This document shows positions 31,412 through 40,350 of a stretch of DNA of 64,000 nt, in pieces. The notes below the pieces were generated by a model. The model searched no databases and was not told where the DNA came from. It saw only the letters and a list, made by a program, of their open reading frames with translations. Position 1 is the stretch's first letter; the number at the start of each line of letters is the position of its first letter. Made by a program: the position numbers and the translations under genes. This DNA comes from Haloarcula rubra (GTDB lineage: Archaea; Halobacteriota; Halobacteria; Halobacteriales; Haloarculaceae), in the NCBI RefSeq assembly GCF_019599465.1, contig NZ_RKLR01000001.1, positions 744,001 through 808,000 on the forward strand. Reading direction: 5' to 3'.

Positions 31412-33253
31412 TCACAGCCCCTCGATAGCGCGCTCGAACGCGAGGACGCTCTCCTTCTCCGTCCGGTCGGCGTTGGCGAGGACCCGGACCTGCTGGGCCC
31501 CCAGTGAGACGTAGTCGAGTCCGAGTTTCTCCGCGGTCGACCGGAGTCCCAGCCCCGCGTCCGCCTGCCCGGCGGCGACCTTCCGGGCCGGGCTCTCGTG
31601 GGCCTTCGTCGTCAGTTCGTAGCCGTCGATGGCCTCGGCGACCGTCACACGGTCTGTGCCGCGCTCCTCGGCGAGGGCCGCGAGTGCGTCGTCGAGACTC
31701 CGCCGCAGGCCCGACGCCGTATCGCGGTTGACGAAGCGCCACTCGCCGTCGATCAGTGCGGCGAGCGAGTCTACGTCGGCGTCGGGCGCGACGACCAGCC
31801 CCCAGTCGCGCTCCCAGTCGCCGATGTTGACGGCCGCCTTCGGCGGTTCGGCCGGGCCGGCCGCGACGGCGATGTCCGGCGTCCCCTCGCCCAGTCGCCG
31901 AAGTCCCTCCGTCGTCCCGACCGGCAGGTAGCGCGGCCGGTCGACGTCGTCCAGCAGTCCGGCGAGGGTGGGGTCGTCCTCGCCGACGCCGAGCAGGGTC
32001 GGCGGGCGCACGTCCGACGAGAACAGGTCCACCTCGACCGTCTCGCCCGCGCCGAGGTAGTCCGTGTCGGCGGGGACGGTGACGGTGCCGTCGGCGTCGA
32101 CGAGGCTGGTGGTCGCGCCGCTCCCCTTGTCGACGGGGTAGACGAGCAGGTTCCCGTCGCCGTCCGCGACGAGGCCGACGGGGAGCAGGCGGTGGCGACC
32201 CTCGCTGTACCGTTCGGTGACGGCCATCTCGCCCGTGACCGTCGCCGTCGCGGGTGCCTCGCGGCCCGCGGCATCGCGAATCACCGGCGCGACGAACACG
32301 CGGAAGATGGTCAGCGCCGAGATGGGATAGCCCGGAAGGCCGACGTAGGCCGACTCGCCGACGGTGCCGACGAGCATCGGCTTGCCGGGTTTGACCGCCA
32401 CGCCGTGCAAGAGCAGTTCGCCGCGGTCCTCGATGACCCGGTAGATGACGTCGACGGCGCTCGCACTGGTCGACCCGGAGGAGAGCACGAGGTCGCACTC
32501 GTCGGCGGCCTCGTGGAGCAACCGCTCCATCTCCTCGTAGTCGTCGCCGGCGTGGGGGTACAGCACGGGGTCGCCGCCGGCCTCCTCGACGGCCGCGGCG
32601 AGCGTGTAGCTGTTGACGTCGTATATCTCGCCGGCCGCGCTGTTCAGCGACTCGCCCGGCCGGACCAGTTCGTCGCCCGTCGAGACGATGCCGACGGTGG
32701 GCGTCCCGCGGACCGGCACCCTATCGACGCCCAGCGCCGAGAGCAGGGCGATTTCGCGGGGCGTGATTCGCGTGCCGGGGCCGAGTGCCCGCGCGCCGGC
32801 GGCGATGTCCGCGCCCGCCAGCATCACGTTGTCGCCCGGCGCGACGGCGGTCCGAATCTCGACGCCGTCCGCGACCTCCGTGGTGCGTTCGACCATCACC
32901 ACGGCGTCGGCCCCGTCGGGCATCACCGCGCCGGTCGAGATCTCGGCGACGGTCCCCTCGTCGACGGTCACGTCGGGTTCCTCGCCGGCGTGGACCTCGC
33001 CGACGAGGGGCATCGTCACCGGGTCGGCCTCGTCCGCGCCGAAGGTGTCGGCCGCCCGGACCGCGTAGCCGTCCATGCTCGCCCGGTCGAACCCCGGCAC
33101 GTCCAGTTCGGCGTCGACTCGCTCCGCGAGGACGCGGTCACGGGCCTCGGCGAGTGGCACCCGTTCGGGGTCGGGCGTCAGGTCGAGGCCCGCCAGCGTC
33201 TCGTGGGCCTCCTCGGGCGGCGCGAGGTCGCGGAACTCCCGTCGGTCGCTCAT
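31412..33253 (-). CDS. moeA: MoeA fused to a periplasmic-binding-protein-like domain
   Basis: 613 residues. Residues 1-405 are MoeA, which inserts the metal into adenylylated molybdopterin: DRASMDGYAVRA near 55, GAVMPDGADAVVMVERT near 108, LSSGSTSASAVDV and KPGKPMLVG follow. The last 200 residues (LGVGEDDPTLAGLL..., VAAGPAEPPKAAVN, KVAAGQADAGLGLRSTAEKLGLDYVSL) resemble a solute-binding (PBP-like/LysR effector) domain, a known archaeal MoeA fusion that may sense or deliver oxyanion. ATG 33253 overlaps the stop of the upstream moeA (ATGA). It ends one base from the moaA stop. Confidence 0.9.
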   Translation of the reverse strand: MSDRREFRDLAPPEEAHETLAGLDLTPDPERVPLAEARDRVLAERVDAELDVPGFDRASMDGYAVRAADTFGADEADPVTMPLVGEVHAGEEPDVTVDEGTVAEISTGAVMPDGADAVVMVERTTEVADGVEIRTAVAPGDNVMLAGADIAAGARALGPGTRITPREIALLSALGVDRVPVRGTPTVGIVSTGDELVRPGESLNSAAGEIYDVNSYTLAAAVEEAGGDPVLYPHAGDDYEEMERLLHEAADECDLVLSSGSTSASAVDVIYRVIEDRGELLLHGVAVKPGKPMLVGTVGESAYVGLPGYPISALTIFRVFVAPVIRDAAGREAPATATVTGEMAVTERYSEGRHRLLPVGLVADGDGNLLVYPVDKGSGATTSLVDADGTVTVPADTDYLGAGETVEVDLFSSDVRPPTLLGVGEDDPTLAGLLDDVDRPRYLPVGTTEGLRRLGEGTPDIAVAAGPAEPPKAAVNIGDWERDWGLVVAPDADVDSLAALIDGEWRFVNRDTASGLRRSLDDALAALAEERGTDRVTVAEAIDGYELTTKAHESPARKVAAGQADAGLGLRSTAEKLGLDYVSLGAQQVRVLANADRTEKESVLAFERAIEGL

Positions 33254-34467
33254 CGCGAGGCCTCCCAATCCTCGACGGCGACCGTCTCACCGGCGTCGTA
33301 CCCCTCGCGGCGCTCGGGGACGACGACCCAGCCATCCGCGAGCGCGACGCTAGAGAGGACCCCCGAACCGCTCGCACGCGTCGGCGTCGCCGTGACGACC
33401 TCGTCGTCCTCGCCCAACTGGACGCGCACGTACGTCCGGGTGCCCGGGTCGCTGACCACCTTGCGCGTCAACCGCGCGTCGGTCGTCGGCGGACCCGTCG
33501 TCGGGAGGTGGCCCGCCCGTTCGAGCGTCGGCCGGAGGAACTGGACGGCGTTGACGATGCAGGCGACGGGATAGCCCGGCAGCATGAGGACCGGCGTGTC
33601 TGCGACGCGGCCCAGCGCGACCGGGTGACCGGGTTTCAGCGCGACGCCGTGGACCAGCACCTCGCCCAACTCGTCGACCACCTCGGGGATGAGGTCACGT
33701 TCGCCCACCGAGGACCCACCGGTGGTCACTACCACGTCGTGGTCGAGATCGCCCTCGACGGCCGCTCTGAGTGCGTCCTCGTCGTCGGTGACCACGTCGC
33801 GATAGGTGGCCTCGCCGCCCCAGCGCTCGACGTACTGCGTGACCGTCTGGCCGTTCGTCTCGACGACTTCGCCGGGAGCGGGGTCGTCCTGAACGAGTTC
33901 CTCGCCGGTCGGAATCACGCTCACGCGTGGGCGTTCGTACACCTCGACGGCGTCCAGTCCGACGGACTTCAGCAGGCCGAGGTCCGAAGGTCTGAGTCGG
34001 TGGCCGGCCTCGTACAGCGTCTGGCCGTCCTCGACGTCCTCGCCGACGGGGGCGACGTTCTCGCCGCCGGCCACCGCGTCGAAGACGGTCAGTGACTCGC
34101 CCTGCCGGTCGGTGTCCTCGACCATCACCACGGCGTCGGCGCCGGCCGGCAGTTCGCTCCCGGTGTGAACCCGGCTGGCGGTGCCTGGCCCCACGCGCTC
34201 GGCGACGCGCAACTGTTCGGGGGAGCGGTCGCTGGCGCCGAAGGTGTCCTCGGCCCGGACCGCGTAGCCGTCCATCGCCGCCCGCCGATAGTGCGGGACC
34301 GGGCGTGCGGCCCCTACGTCCGTCGCGAGGACGCGTTCGTCGGCGTCCCTGAGCGGGACGCGCTCGGTTCTGTCGTGTGGCGTCACGGCCGAAAGCAGCG
34401 TCTCCCGGGCCGACTCGACTCGTGTGCGCTGTTTGAACCCCTCCGTCCGTCGGGCCTCGTCACTCAT
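33250..34467 (-). CDS. moeA: MoeA, molybdopterin molybdenumtransferase (single-domain paralogue)
   Basis: 405 residues with the standard MoeA layout: RRAAMDGYAVRAEDTFG near 63, GSELPAGADAVVMVEDT near 105, TTGGSSVGERD near 250, KPGHPVALG and LPGYPVACIVN, and a C-terminal beta domain. It lacks the PBP extension of its partner gene. Two MoeA proteins in tandem suggest division of labour between molybdenum and tungsten, known in other archaea; which is which cannot be read. An upstream in-frame start (34605) adds Thr/Arg-rich sequence and is rejected. Confidence 0.9.
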   Translation of the reverse strand: MSDEARRTEGFKQRTRVESARETLLSAVTPHDRTERVPLRDADERVLATDVGAARPVPHYRRAAMDGYAVRAEDTFGASDRSPEQLRVAERVGPGTASRVHTGSELPAGADAVVMVEDTDRQGESLTVFDAVAGGENVAPVGEDVEDGQTLYEAGHRLRPSDLGLLKSVGLDAVEVYERPRVSVIPTGEELVQDDPAPGEVVETNGQTVTQYVERWGGEATYRDVVTDDEDALRAAVEGDLDHDVVVTTGGSSVGERDLIPEVVDELGEVLVHGVALKPGHPVALGRVADTPVLMLPGYPVACIVNAVQFLRPTLERAGHLPTTGPPTTDARLTRKVVSDPGTRTYVRVQLGEDDEVVTATPTRASGSGVLSSVALADGWVVVPERREGYDAGETVAVEDWEASR

Positions 34468-34673
34468 GTCCGTCGCTAGGCCGGTGGCGACCAAAAACCT
34501 CCGCGTGGATAGACGGCGACTCCGCCCGGCGTCGGGCCGACTACCGGGTGCCCCACCGACGTCGGGCGTAGTGGTGGCCGCCACACCAGGTGTAGAACCA
34601 CACACTGCCAGTTCTATCTTCTAGAAGTTCCGTCATACTTCATCACGTCGGAAAGTTTGCGAGTGTCTAGTAG

Positions 34674-34687
34674 TGTATAAGGTTATT
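34674..34687 (+). promoter_or_regulatory. Promoter of the zinc-ribbon microprotein pair
   Basis: GTATAAGGTTATTA is the strongest TATA-like block in the 271-base gap 34468-34738, about 52-65 bases before the ATG at 34739. The gap also holds TTCTAGAA (34616-34624), an 8-base palindrome, but no credible gene. Confidence 0.4.
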
Positions 34688-34738
34688 ACGGGACGTATGC
34701 CCACAGGACTTTAGTGCGAGTTCGTGCTCCGTGTTGAC

Positions 34739-34900
34739 ATGGCAATAGACGACGCCCGCTCAGCCACGACCCGTCACGTCACTGCCGACGCGCGGTTCGG
34801 TGCCGACGACAGGTACTGCCGACACTGTCGGGAGATAGCGCTGGTGTTCGACCCGAGCGCGGGCCGGCCGCGCTGTCGGACCTGCGGTGAACTCGCGTGA
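34739..34900 (+). CDS. 53-residue zinc-finger microprotein
   Basis: Starts MAIDDARSATTRHVTADARF and carries two CxxC pairs, C27/C30 (CRHC) and C46/C49 (CRTC), spaced for one zinc ribbon. Small CxxC proteins are very common in haloarchaea and some regulate biofilm, motility or stress, but this one is not identified. It is followed after 7 bases by a second zinc microprotein, so the two likely share one mRNA. Confidence 0.6.
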   Translation: MAIDDARSATTRHVTADARFGADDRYCRHCREIALVFDPSAGRPRCRTCGELA

Positions 34901-34907
34901 CCGGGCG

Positions 34908-35045
34908 ATGAGTATCCGACAACAACTGAGAGAGCGGTTCGAACCGCGGCCGACCTACGAGTGTGGGCTGTGTGGCCTCACCTTCGACGACGAGCGTCAG
35001 AACTGTCCGGCCTGTGGATACGGGGTGAGAGAAGCCAGTCGGTGA
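34908..35045 (+). CDS. 45-residue zinc-ribbon microprotein
   Basis: MSIRQQLRERFEPRPTYE then C19-GL-C22 and C33-PA-C36 with a basic tail (REASR): a rubredoxin/zinc-ribbon-like pair with 10 residues between. It is the second gene of the microprotein pair. Its stop is one base from the convergent winged-helix gene. The role is unknown. Confidence 0.6.
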   Translation: MSIRQQLRERFEPRPTYECGLCGLTFDDERQNCPACGYGVREASR

Positions 35046-35046
35046 G

Positions 35047-35313
35047 TCAGTCCGAGACGGCGGCGTCGGCCTGTTCGGCCGGCTGTTCCGTTATCTCGTA
35101 GAGGTTCTGTCGGGCGTCGGCGAAGTAGACGTCCTCCTCGATGACGCCGACCTCGTCGAGCCGTTCGAGAGCGTAGCGGACCGTTCGCGCGGAGAGCATC
35201 GACTCCTCCACGATGCCTTTCTGGGTGAGCGGCCCGTCGTATTCCAGCACCTTGTAGACGAGCTTCGCGCTCGGTGGAAGGTCTGCGATGGCCTCCCCAT
35301 CGGATTCCGTCAT
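35047..35313 (-). CDS. Winged helix-turn-helix regulator, 88 aa
   Basis: The segment LPPSAKLVYKVLEYDGPLTQKGIVEESMLSARTVRYALERLDEVGVI is a textbook winged helix (MarR/TrmB-like DNA-binding part): the recognition helix lies at SARTVRYALERL, followed by the wing EEDVYFADARQNLYEIT. There is no effector domain, so it may act with a partner or as a dimer. ATG 35313 is chosen over an upstream in-frame start adding basic residues. It is single-gene and convergent with the microprotein pair. Confidence 0.78.
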   Translation of the reverse strand: MTESDGEAIADLPPSAKLVYKVLEYDGPLTQKGIVEESMLSARTVRYALERLDEVGVIEEDVYFADARQNLYEITEQPAEQADAAVSD

Positions 35314-35471
35314 TACCTGCACCGAGTGGCGCCGGATGCATAAAGATTGAGGAGTCAGTTCGCCAGACCGGCGCTCACGGCGGAACTGTCGACTCGGTCG
35401 GCGCGGCTTCACCGGGACCGAGCGGTACTGGAACCGCGCCCCTTTTGGTGGAGGGTAGTCCAGTAGTGGGT

Positions 35472-35768
35472 ATGGCTACGGATACGGCGGACGGCATGAG
35501 CTCCCACATGCGGGGACTCACCGTCACGACCATCACGGCCGTCGCGGGCATCGCGGCGGCGTTCGTCTCGAACGCTGTCGCGGCAAGCGCGACGGACGTC
35601 ACCGGCGTCCTCGTCGTGGCGGCCGCCGTCCTCGCACAGTTCCCGGTTCTCCGGGTCATCGGCATCGGTCCGGACGACCTCTCGACGAAGGACGTCCTCT
35701 ACATCGCGTTCATGACCTTCGCGCTCTGGTTCGTCTCGTGGGGCATCCTGCTGACGGCCGGGGTGTAA
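35472..35768 (+). CDS. EMC6-like membrane protein
   Basis: 98 residues. A short polar N-terminus (MATDTADGMSSHMRG) precedes three helices at about 16-36, 42-62 and 75-96, the layout of archaeal EMC6-like proteins related to a subunit of the ER membrane insertion complex. It ends 2 bases before the Rli1 start, so it is probably co-transcribed with it, linking membrane insertion with ribosome recycling. The assignment rests on layout and gene context. Confidence 0.65.
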   Translation: MATDTADGMSSHMRGLTVTTITAVAGIAAAFVSNAVAASATDVTGVLVVAAAVLAQFPVLRVIGIGPDDLSTKDVLYIAFMTFALWFVSWGILLTAGV

Positions 35769-35770
35769 CG

Positions 35771-37609
35771 ATGGCGGAGGACAGCATCGCGGTCGTCGAC
35801 CTCGACAGGTGCCAGCCCGACCGCTGTAACTACGAGTGTATGAACTACTGCCCGCCGAACCGGAGCGGGAAGGAGTGCATCGTCAAGCGCGGCGAGGCCT
35901 ACGAGGACGACGAGGAGTTCGAGGGCAAACCCGACCAGGTCCGCATCTCCGAGGAGATATGTCTGGGTGAGTCCTGCGGTATCTGCGTCAACAAGTGCCC
36001 GTTCGACGCCATCGAGATCATCAACCTCCCGCAGGAACTGACCGACGAGCCGGTCCACCGCTACGGCGAGAACGCCTTCGCGCTGTACGGCCTGCCGGCG
36101 CCACAGGAGGGGCAGGTCACCGGGATTCTCGGCCCGAACGGTATCGGGAAGACCACCGCCGTCCGAATCCTCGCCGACGAGATGGCCCCGAACCTCGGGC
36201 AGTACGGCCAAGAGCCCAGTTGGGAGGAGATTCTCGACGAGTACCGCGGGACCGCCCTGCAGGACTACCTCGAAGACATGCGCGACGGCGACGTCGACGT
36301 CGCCCGGAAACCCCAGTACGTCGACCGCATCCCCGACCAGTTCGACGGGAAGGCCCGCGAACTGCTCGAACAGACCGACGAGCGCGGCGAACTGGACTAC
36401 CTCATCGACCGGACCGGTATCCGCCCGGTCGTCGACAACCACATCGACGACCTCTCGGGCGGCGAACTCCAGCGCGTGGCGCTCGTGGCGACGCTCGCCC
36501 GGGACGCCGACTTCTACTTCCTCGACGAGATTACGCCGTATCTGGACATCGGCCAGCGGATGACCGCCGCGCGCCTCATCCGGGAACTCGCAGAGGAGGG
36601 CGACCGGTCGATGCTCGTGGTCGAACACGACCTCGCCATCCTCGACCTGTTGGCGGACAACATCAACGTCGCCTACGGGTCGCCCGGCGCGTTCGGTATC
36701 ATCACCTCGCCGAAGTCCACGAAGAACGGCATCAACGAGTACCTCTCCGGGTATCTGGAGAACGAGAACATGCGCATCCGGCAGACCGAAATCGAGTTCG
36801 AGGAACACGCTCCACGGACCGCCTCGACCGGCGACGTGGTCATCGAGTACCCGGACCTCCAGAAGAGCTACGGCGAGGACGAGTTCTCGCTGGACGTCGA
36901 AGCCGGCACCATCCGCGAGAGCGAAGTGCTGGGCGTCGTCGGCCCGAACGGCATCGGGAAGTCGACGTTCGCGAAGATGCTCGCGGGCCGACTCGAACCC
37001 TCCGAGGGGTCGGTCGATACCGGACTCGACATCGCCTACAAGCCCCAGTACATCGATATCGACCAGCCGATGCGCGTCGACGCGTTCCTCGCCTCCATCA
37101 CGGACGACTTCGGCACCTCCTACTGGAACACCGAAATCGCCCAGCCGCTCCAACTGGACGCGGTGATGGAGCAGCAACTCACGGACCTCTCGGGCGGGGA
37201 GCGCCAGCGCGTCGCCATCGCGGCGTGTCTCTCGAAGGACGCCGACCTCTACCTGCTGGACGAACCGTCGGCCCACCTCGACGTCGAACAGCGGGTGCTG
37301 GCCACCTCCGCGATTCGGCGCTACGCCGAGAACCACGACGCGACGGCGATGGTCATCGACCACGACATCTACATGATAGACCTACTCGCCGACCGCTTGC
37401 TCGTCTTCGACGGCGAACCCGCGAAGAGCGGGCACGCCGCACCCCCACAGGGGATGCGCGAGGGGATGAACGAGTTCCTCTCGAACCTCGACATCACGTT
37501 CCGCCGCGACGAACGGACCTCGCGGCCACGCATCAACAAACCGGGGTCCCAGCTCGACCGCAAGCAGAAGAACGCGGGCGAGTACTACTACTCGCCGACG
37601 CAGAACTGA
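35771..37609 (+). CDS. Ribosome recycling ATPase Rli1/ABCE1
   Basis: 612 residues, the expected size. An N-terminal iron-sulphur domain (CNYECMNYCPPNRSGKEC and CGICVNKCPFDA) is followed by two ABC domains, each with Walker A GPNGIGKT/S, signature LSGGELQR or LSGGERQR, and Walker B (FYFLDEITPYLD, LYLLDEPSAHLD). It splits ribosomes after termination. Active in the cytoplasm and essential in archaea. ATG 35771 follows EMC6-like by 2 bases. Confidence 0.96.
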   Translation: MAEDSIAVVDLDRCQPDRCNYECMNYCPPNRSGKECIVKRGEAYEDDEEFEGKPDQVRISEEICLGESCGICVNKCPFDAIEIINLPQELTDEPVHRYGENAFALYGLPAPQEGQVTGILGPNGIGKTTAVRILADEMAPNLGQYGQEPSWEEILDEYRGTALQDYLEDMRDGDVDVARKPQYVDRIPDQFDGKARELLEQTDERGELDYLIDRTGIRPVVDNHIDDLSGGELQRVALVATLARDADFYFLDEITPYLDIGQRMTAARLIRELAEEGDRSMLVVEHDLAILDLLADNINVAYGSPGAFGIITSPKSTKNGINEYLSGYLENENMRIRQTEIEFEEHAPRTASTGDVVIEYPDLQKSYGEDEFSLDVEAGTIRESEVLGVVGPNGIGKSTFAKMLAGRLEPSEGSVDTGLDIAYKPQYIDIDQPMRVDAFLASITDDFGTSYWNTEIAQPLQLDAVMEQQLTDLSGGERQRVAIAACLSKDADLYLLDEPSAHLDVEQRVLATSAIRRYAENHDATAMVIDHDIYMIDLLADRLLVFDGEPAKSGHAAPPQGMREGMNEFLSNLDITFRRDERTSRPRINKPGSQLDRKQKNAGEYYYSPTQN

Positions 37610-37696
37610 GGCTGCGCGGCGTTTTCCGCGACTCGGAGACCGGGAGAGCGGCCGCTACCGTCGGTTCGAAAACGGAGAACACACGCTCCCGCGGCG

Positions 37697-37912
37697 TCAG
37701 GCCGCGGGGTCGGAGGTATCGCCGGTCTCGGAGCCGGCGACGGCGTCGTCGAGCCCGTCCGCGACCTCCTCGGGGTCGAACTCCTCTTCGGGCCGGAGCT
37801 CTCGGTCGGGGGAGTCGCCGGCCTGCTGTTCGGTGACCGATTCATCGCCGGTGACCGAGACGAAGATGTCACCTAGCTCCGCAACTCGGTCGCTGGACTG
37901 ACTCTTGCTCAT
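37697..37912 (-). CDS. Small acidic hypothetical protein, 71 aa
   Basis: Begins MSKSQSSDRVAELGDIFVSVTGDESVTEQQ, then an acidic Pro/Glu stretch (RPEEEFDPEEVADGLDDAV) and a Ser/Thr/Asp tail. There is no Cys or membrane helix. It is probably partly disordered. ATG 37912 is preferred to an upstream in-frame start. It is isolated, convergent with Rli1, and has an inverted repeat 41-54 bases upstream. Confidence 0.55.
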   Translation of the reverse strand: MSKSQSSDRVAELGDIFVSVTGDESVTEQQAGDSPDRELRPEEEFDPEEVADGLDDAVAGSETGDTSDPAA

Positions 37913-37952
37913 CGCACTTGGGAGGAAGACCCAGAGGGAATTAGGCACTCTA

Positions 37953-37966
37953 CCTAACTCGTTAGG
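37953..37966. promoter_or_regulatory. Inverted repeat upstream of the acidic small gene
   Basis: CCTAAC-TC-GTTAGG is a perfect 6+6 inverted repeat at 37953-37966. A second one, TGCGGT-T-ACCGCA (37980-37992), lies just after the amzA stop and could act as its terminator stem. Confidence 0.4.
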
Positions 37967-37993
37967 ACCGTCGCAGTCCTGCGGTTACCGCAA

Positions 37994-38515
37994 TCAGAGG
38001 ACGTCCCGCTGGCAGGAGCCACAGAGCGACGCCTCCTTGACGTCGACCTGCCGGACCGTCGGCGAGAAGTTCATGACACAGCGCTTGTTGTCGCAGTGTT
38101 CCAGTCCGAGGGTGTGACCGATTTCGTGGACGACCTCTTTGCGGACGCGGGCGGAGAATATCTCGCCGGCCGAGCGGTTCGAGAACCCACCGTCCGAGGA
38201 CGTCTGCAGGCGATACGTGGAGATGACGCTCCCCGACCCGCCGAGGTAGGCGAGTCCGAACACGTAGTTGCGGCGGCGGTAGAAGAGGTCTTTGGGCGTG
38301 ATGGCGATGTTCTTGCTTCCCGACCCGACGCGGCGAGCGAGGTCGATGAACTCCTCGGCGCGGTACTGGTCGCGGTCGCCATCGTACGCACCGGCGGGCA
38401 CCGACTGTGGCTCGTGCATAGAGACCTCGCAGTCGTAGGTGGCCCGGAGGCCGTCGGAGGCCTCGCGCTTGACCTGGGCGGAGACCTCGCCCACCGGAAC
38501 GATGTCGACGTGCAT
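37994..38515 (-). CDS. amzA: Archaemetzincin metalloprotease
   Basis: 173 residues. The catalytic zinc motif HEIGHTLGLEH (H130, E131, H134, H140) continues into Cys-x4-Cys (C141, C146), and CGSC (C165, C168) follows: this four-Cys second zinc site plus the HExxHxxGxxH motif define archaemetzincins. The protease is soluble and cytoplasmic with no signal peptide; its substrates are unknown. The start overlaps nothing; the promoter (GTTTAAGC on the minus strand) lies in the gap shared with the divergent UPF0146 gene. Confidence 0.92.
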   Translation of the reverse strand: MHVDIVPVGEVSAQVKREASDGLRATYDCEVSMHEPQSVPAGAYDGDRDQYRAEEFIDLARRVGSGSKNIAITPKDLFYRRRNYVFGLAYLGGSGSVISTYRLQTSSDGGFSNRSAGEIFSARVRKEVVHEIGHTLGLEHCDNKRCVMNFSPTVRQVDVKEASLCGSCQRDVL

Positions 38516-38554
38516 GCGAACCCATATGGGATGGCACCGCTTAAACATCCCGCC

Positions 38555-38953
38555 ATGGACGATGCCGACAGCGCTCTCGTCGACCGGTTGGCCGCCGCCG
38601 AGACCGTCGTCGAAGTCGGCGTCGGCAACCACCCTGACGTGGCCGCCGGACTGGTCGAGCGCGGCGTCGACGTGACGGCGACCGACGTTCGACCGCGGCG
38701 GGTCCCCGACGGCGTCACCTTCGTCGTCGACGACGTGACCGACCCCGAACGCTCGGTGTACGAGGGGGCCGACGTCGTCTTCGCGCGGAACCTGCCACCG
38801 GAACTCCACCGGCCGCTCCGAGCGGTAGCGCGCCGGGTCGGCGCCGCCTGCTGGTTCACCACGCTCGGCGGCGACCAGCCGACCGTGCCGGTCGGCCGGG
38901 AGCAACTGCCGGGCGGGGAGACGCTGTACCGGGTGAGCGAGGGACCCGGATAG
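38555..38953 (+). CDS. UPF0146-family protein
   Basis: 132 residues. [34 protein letters not shown] is the signature of the UPF0146 family, a Rossmann-like fold resembling small methyltransferases but of unknown activity. The middle [22 protein letters not shown] is also typical. ATG 38555 suits a leaderless mRNA behind CATATG (38523-38528); ATG 38531 in the same frame is an alternative giving 8 more residues. It is divergent from amzA. Confidence 0.78.
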   Translation: MDDADSALVDRLAAAETVVEVGVGNHPDVAAGLVERGVDVTATDVRPRRVPDGVTFVVDDVTDPERSVYEGADVVFARNLPPELHRPLRAVARRVGAACWFTTLGGDQPTVPVGREQLPGGETLYRVSEGPG

Positions 38954-38988
38954 CAAGCGGCTTGAACGAGGCCCGCCACCGACCCGAC

Positions 38989-39855
38989 ATGCAAGTCGAC
39001 GCGGTGGTCCTCGACATCGACGGCGTCCTCGTGGACGTGGCCGACTCCTACCGACGGGCGGTCGTCGAGTCCGTCGAGCGCGTGTACGGTGACACCATCG
39101 AGAAGGCCGGCATCCAGCAGTTCAAGGACGCCGGCGGGTTCAACAACGACTGGGAAGTGACCGACGCGGCGGCGCTGTTCGTCCTCTCGGCCCGCGAAGC
39201 CGACGTGGCAGACCTCGCGGCCTTCACCGACGCCATCGCCGAGCGTGGCGGTGGCATCGGCGCGGCCGAAGCCGTGGTCCGCGACCTACTGGACGAGGCG
39301 GCCGCCGAGCGAGTCCTCGACGCGTGGGACCCCGACGAACTCCGGGACGTGTTCCAGACGCTGTACCTCGGGAGCGACCTGTACCGCGACCTGGAGGGCG
39401 GCGACCCGCCGTTCGACGCGCCGGGGTACATCAACGACGAACCGGTGCTGGTCGCCCCCGAGACGCTCGCGACTCTGCGAGAGCGCTACGCCGTCGGCGT
39501 CGTCACCGGCCGTCCCGCGGCGGAGGCCGACATCGCGATGGAGCGGGTCGGGCTGGACATCCCCGACGAACACCGCTTCACGATGGACGACTGGGCGGAG
39601 GGGAAACCGCACCCGCACGCCCTCGTGACGCTGGCCGAGCGCTTCGACGCCGAGCGCGTGGCGTTCGCCGGCGACACGCTGGACGACGTGCAGACGGCGG
39701 TCAACGCCGACGAGGCGGACGACGACCGGGTCTACTACGGCGTCGGCGTCCTGACGGGCGGCCTGACTGGCGAGACCGGTCGCCGGAAGTACGCCAACGC
39801 CGGTGCGAGCGCGGTCGTCGAGACGGTCGACGACCTCCCGGACCTGCTCGGGTAG
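38989..39855 (+). CDS. HAD-family phosphatase (TIGR01548-like)
   Basis: 288 residues. Motif [15 protein letters not shown], motif II ([14 protein letters not shown]), motif III Lys in [10 protein letters not shown] and motif [12 protein letters not shown] place it in the HAD-IA group related to TIGR01548 proteins sometimes linked with histidine synthesis. It probably hydrolyses a small phosphate ester. The substrate is unknown and no his gene is adjacent. It begins 35 bases after UPF0146. Confidence 0.82.
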   Translation: MQVDAVVLDIDGVLVDVADSYRRAVVESVERVYGDTIEKAGIQQFKDAGGFNNDWEVTDAAALFVLSAREADVADLAAFTDAIAERGGGIGAAEAVVRDLLDEAAAERVLDAWDPDELRDVFQTLYLGSDLYRDLEGGDPPFDAPGYINDEPVLVAPETLATLRERYAVGVVTGRPAAEADIAMERVGLDIPDEHRFTMDDWAEGKPHPHALVTLAERFDAERVAFAGDTLDDVQTAVNADEADDDRVYYGVGVLTGGLTGETGRRKYANAGASAVVETVDDLPDLLG

Positions 39856-39906
39856 CGGACCACAGAGAACGGCAGGGATTTCAACGCCGGGTCGGAACGG
39901 GTCGGC

Positions 39907-40296
39907 ATGGGACGACGCGGGATGGTCGGGTGGTCGCTGCTGGTGAGCGTCTGGGCCGGCCTCGTCGGCGGCGCGGCGGTGTTCGAACCCGGTCTCCAGT
40001 ACGTCCAGCTGTACGCCATCGGCTTCGCGGTGGTCGCGTTCCCGGCGGCGTACTGGACGATTTCGACCCACGAACAGCTCTTCCGGAACGCTCACAGACC
40101 CGGCCGTGTCGCGGTGTTCATCCTCACCATCTTCGTCGTCACGGTCGTGTTGGCGACGGTGTTCGCGTTGCTGCTGGGCACCACCAGTCCACTCGCTATC
40201 GTCGCGCAGTTGGTGGCCTACGTCGTCGGCCTCGCGGCGGCGCTGTACACGGCCTACGGCGGCGGCGTCGACTATCTCTGGGACGAGTACACGTAG
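39907..40296 (+). CDS. Four-helix membrane protein, 129 aa
   Basis: Hydrophobic helices at about 7-27, 34-52, 68-90 and 95-115, short loops (THEQLFRNAHRPGR) and an acidic end (DYLWDEYT). No known family is recognised. It lies between the HAD phosphatase and the F420 reductase on the same strand. Confidence 0.65.
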   Translation: MGRRGMVGWSLLVSVWAGLVGGAAVFEPGLQYVQLYAIGFAVVAFPAAYWTISTHEQLFRNAHRPGRVAVFILTIFVVTVVLATVFALLLGTTSPLAIVAQLVAYVVGLAAALYTAYGGGVDYLWDEYT

Positions 40297-40350
40297 GCAA
40301 GTCCCACCGGTCGCACAACGCTTATTCGCAGGTCGCCCTACCGCGTAGAT

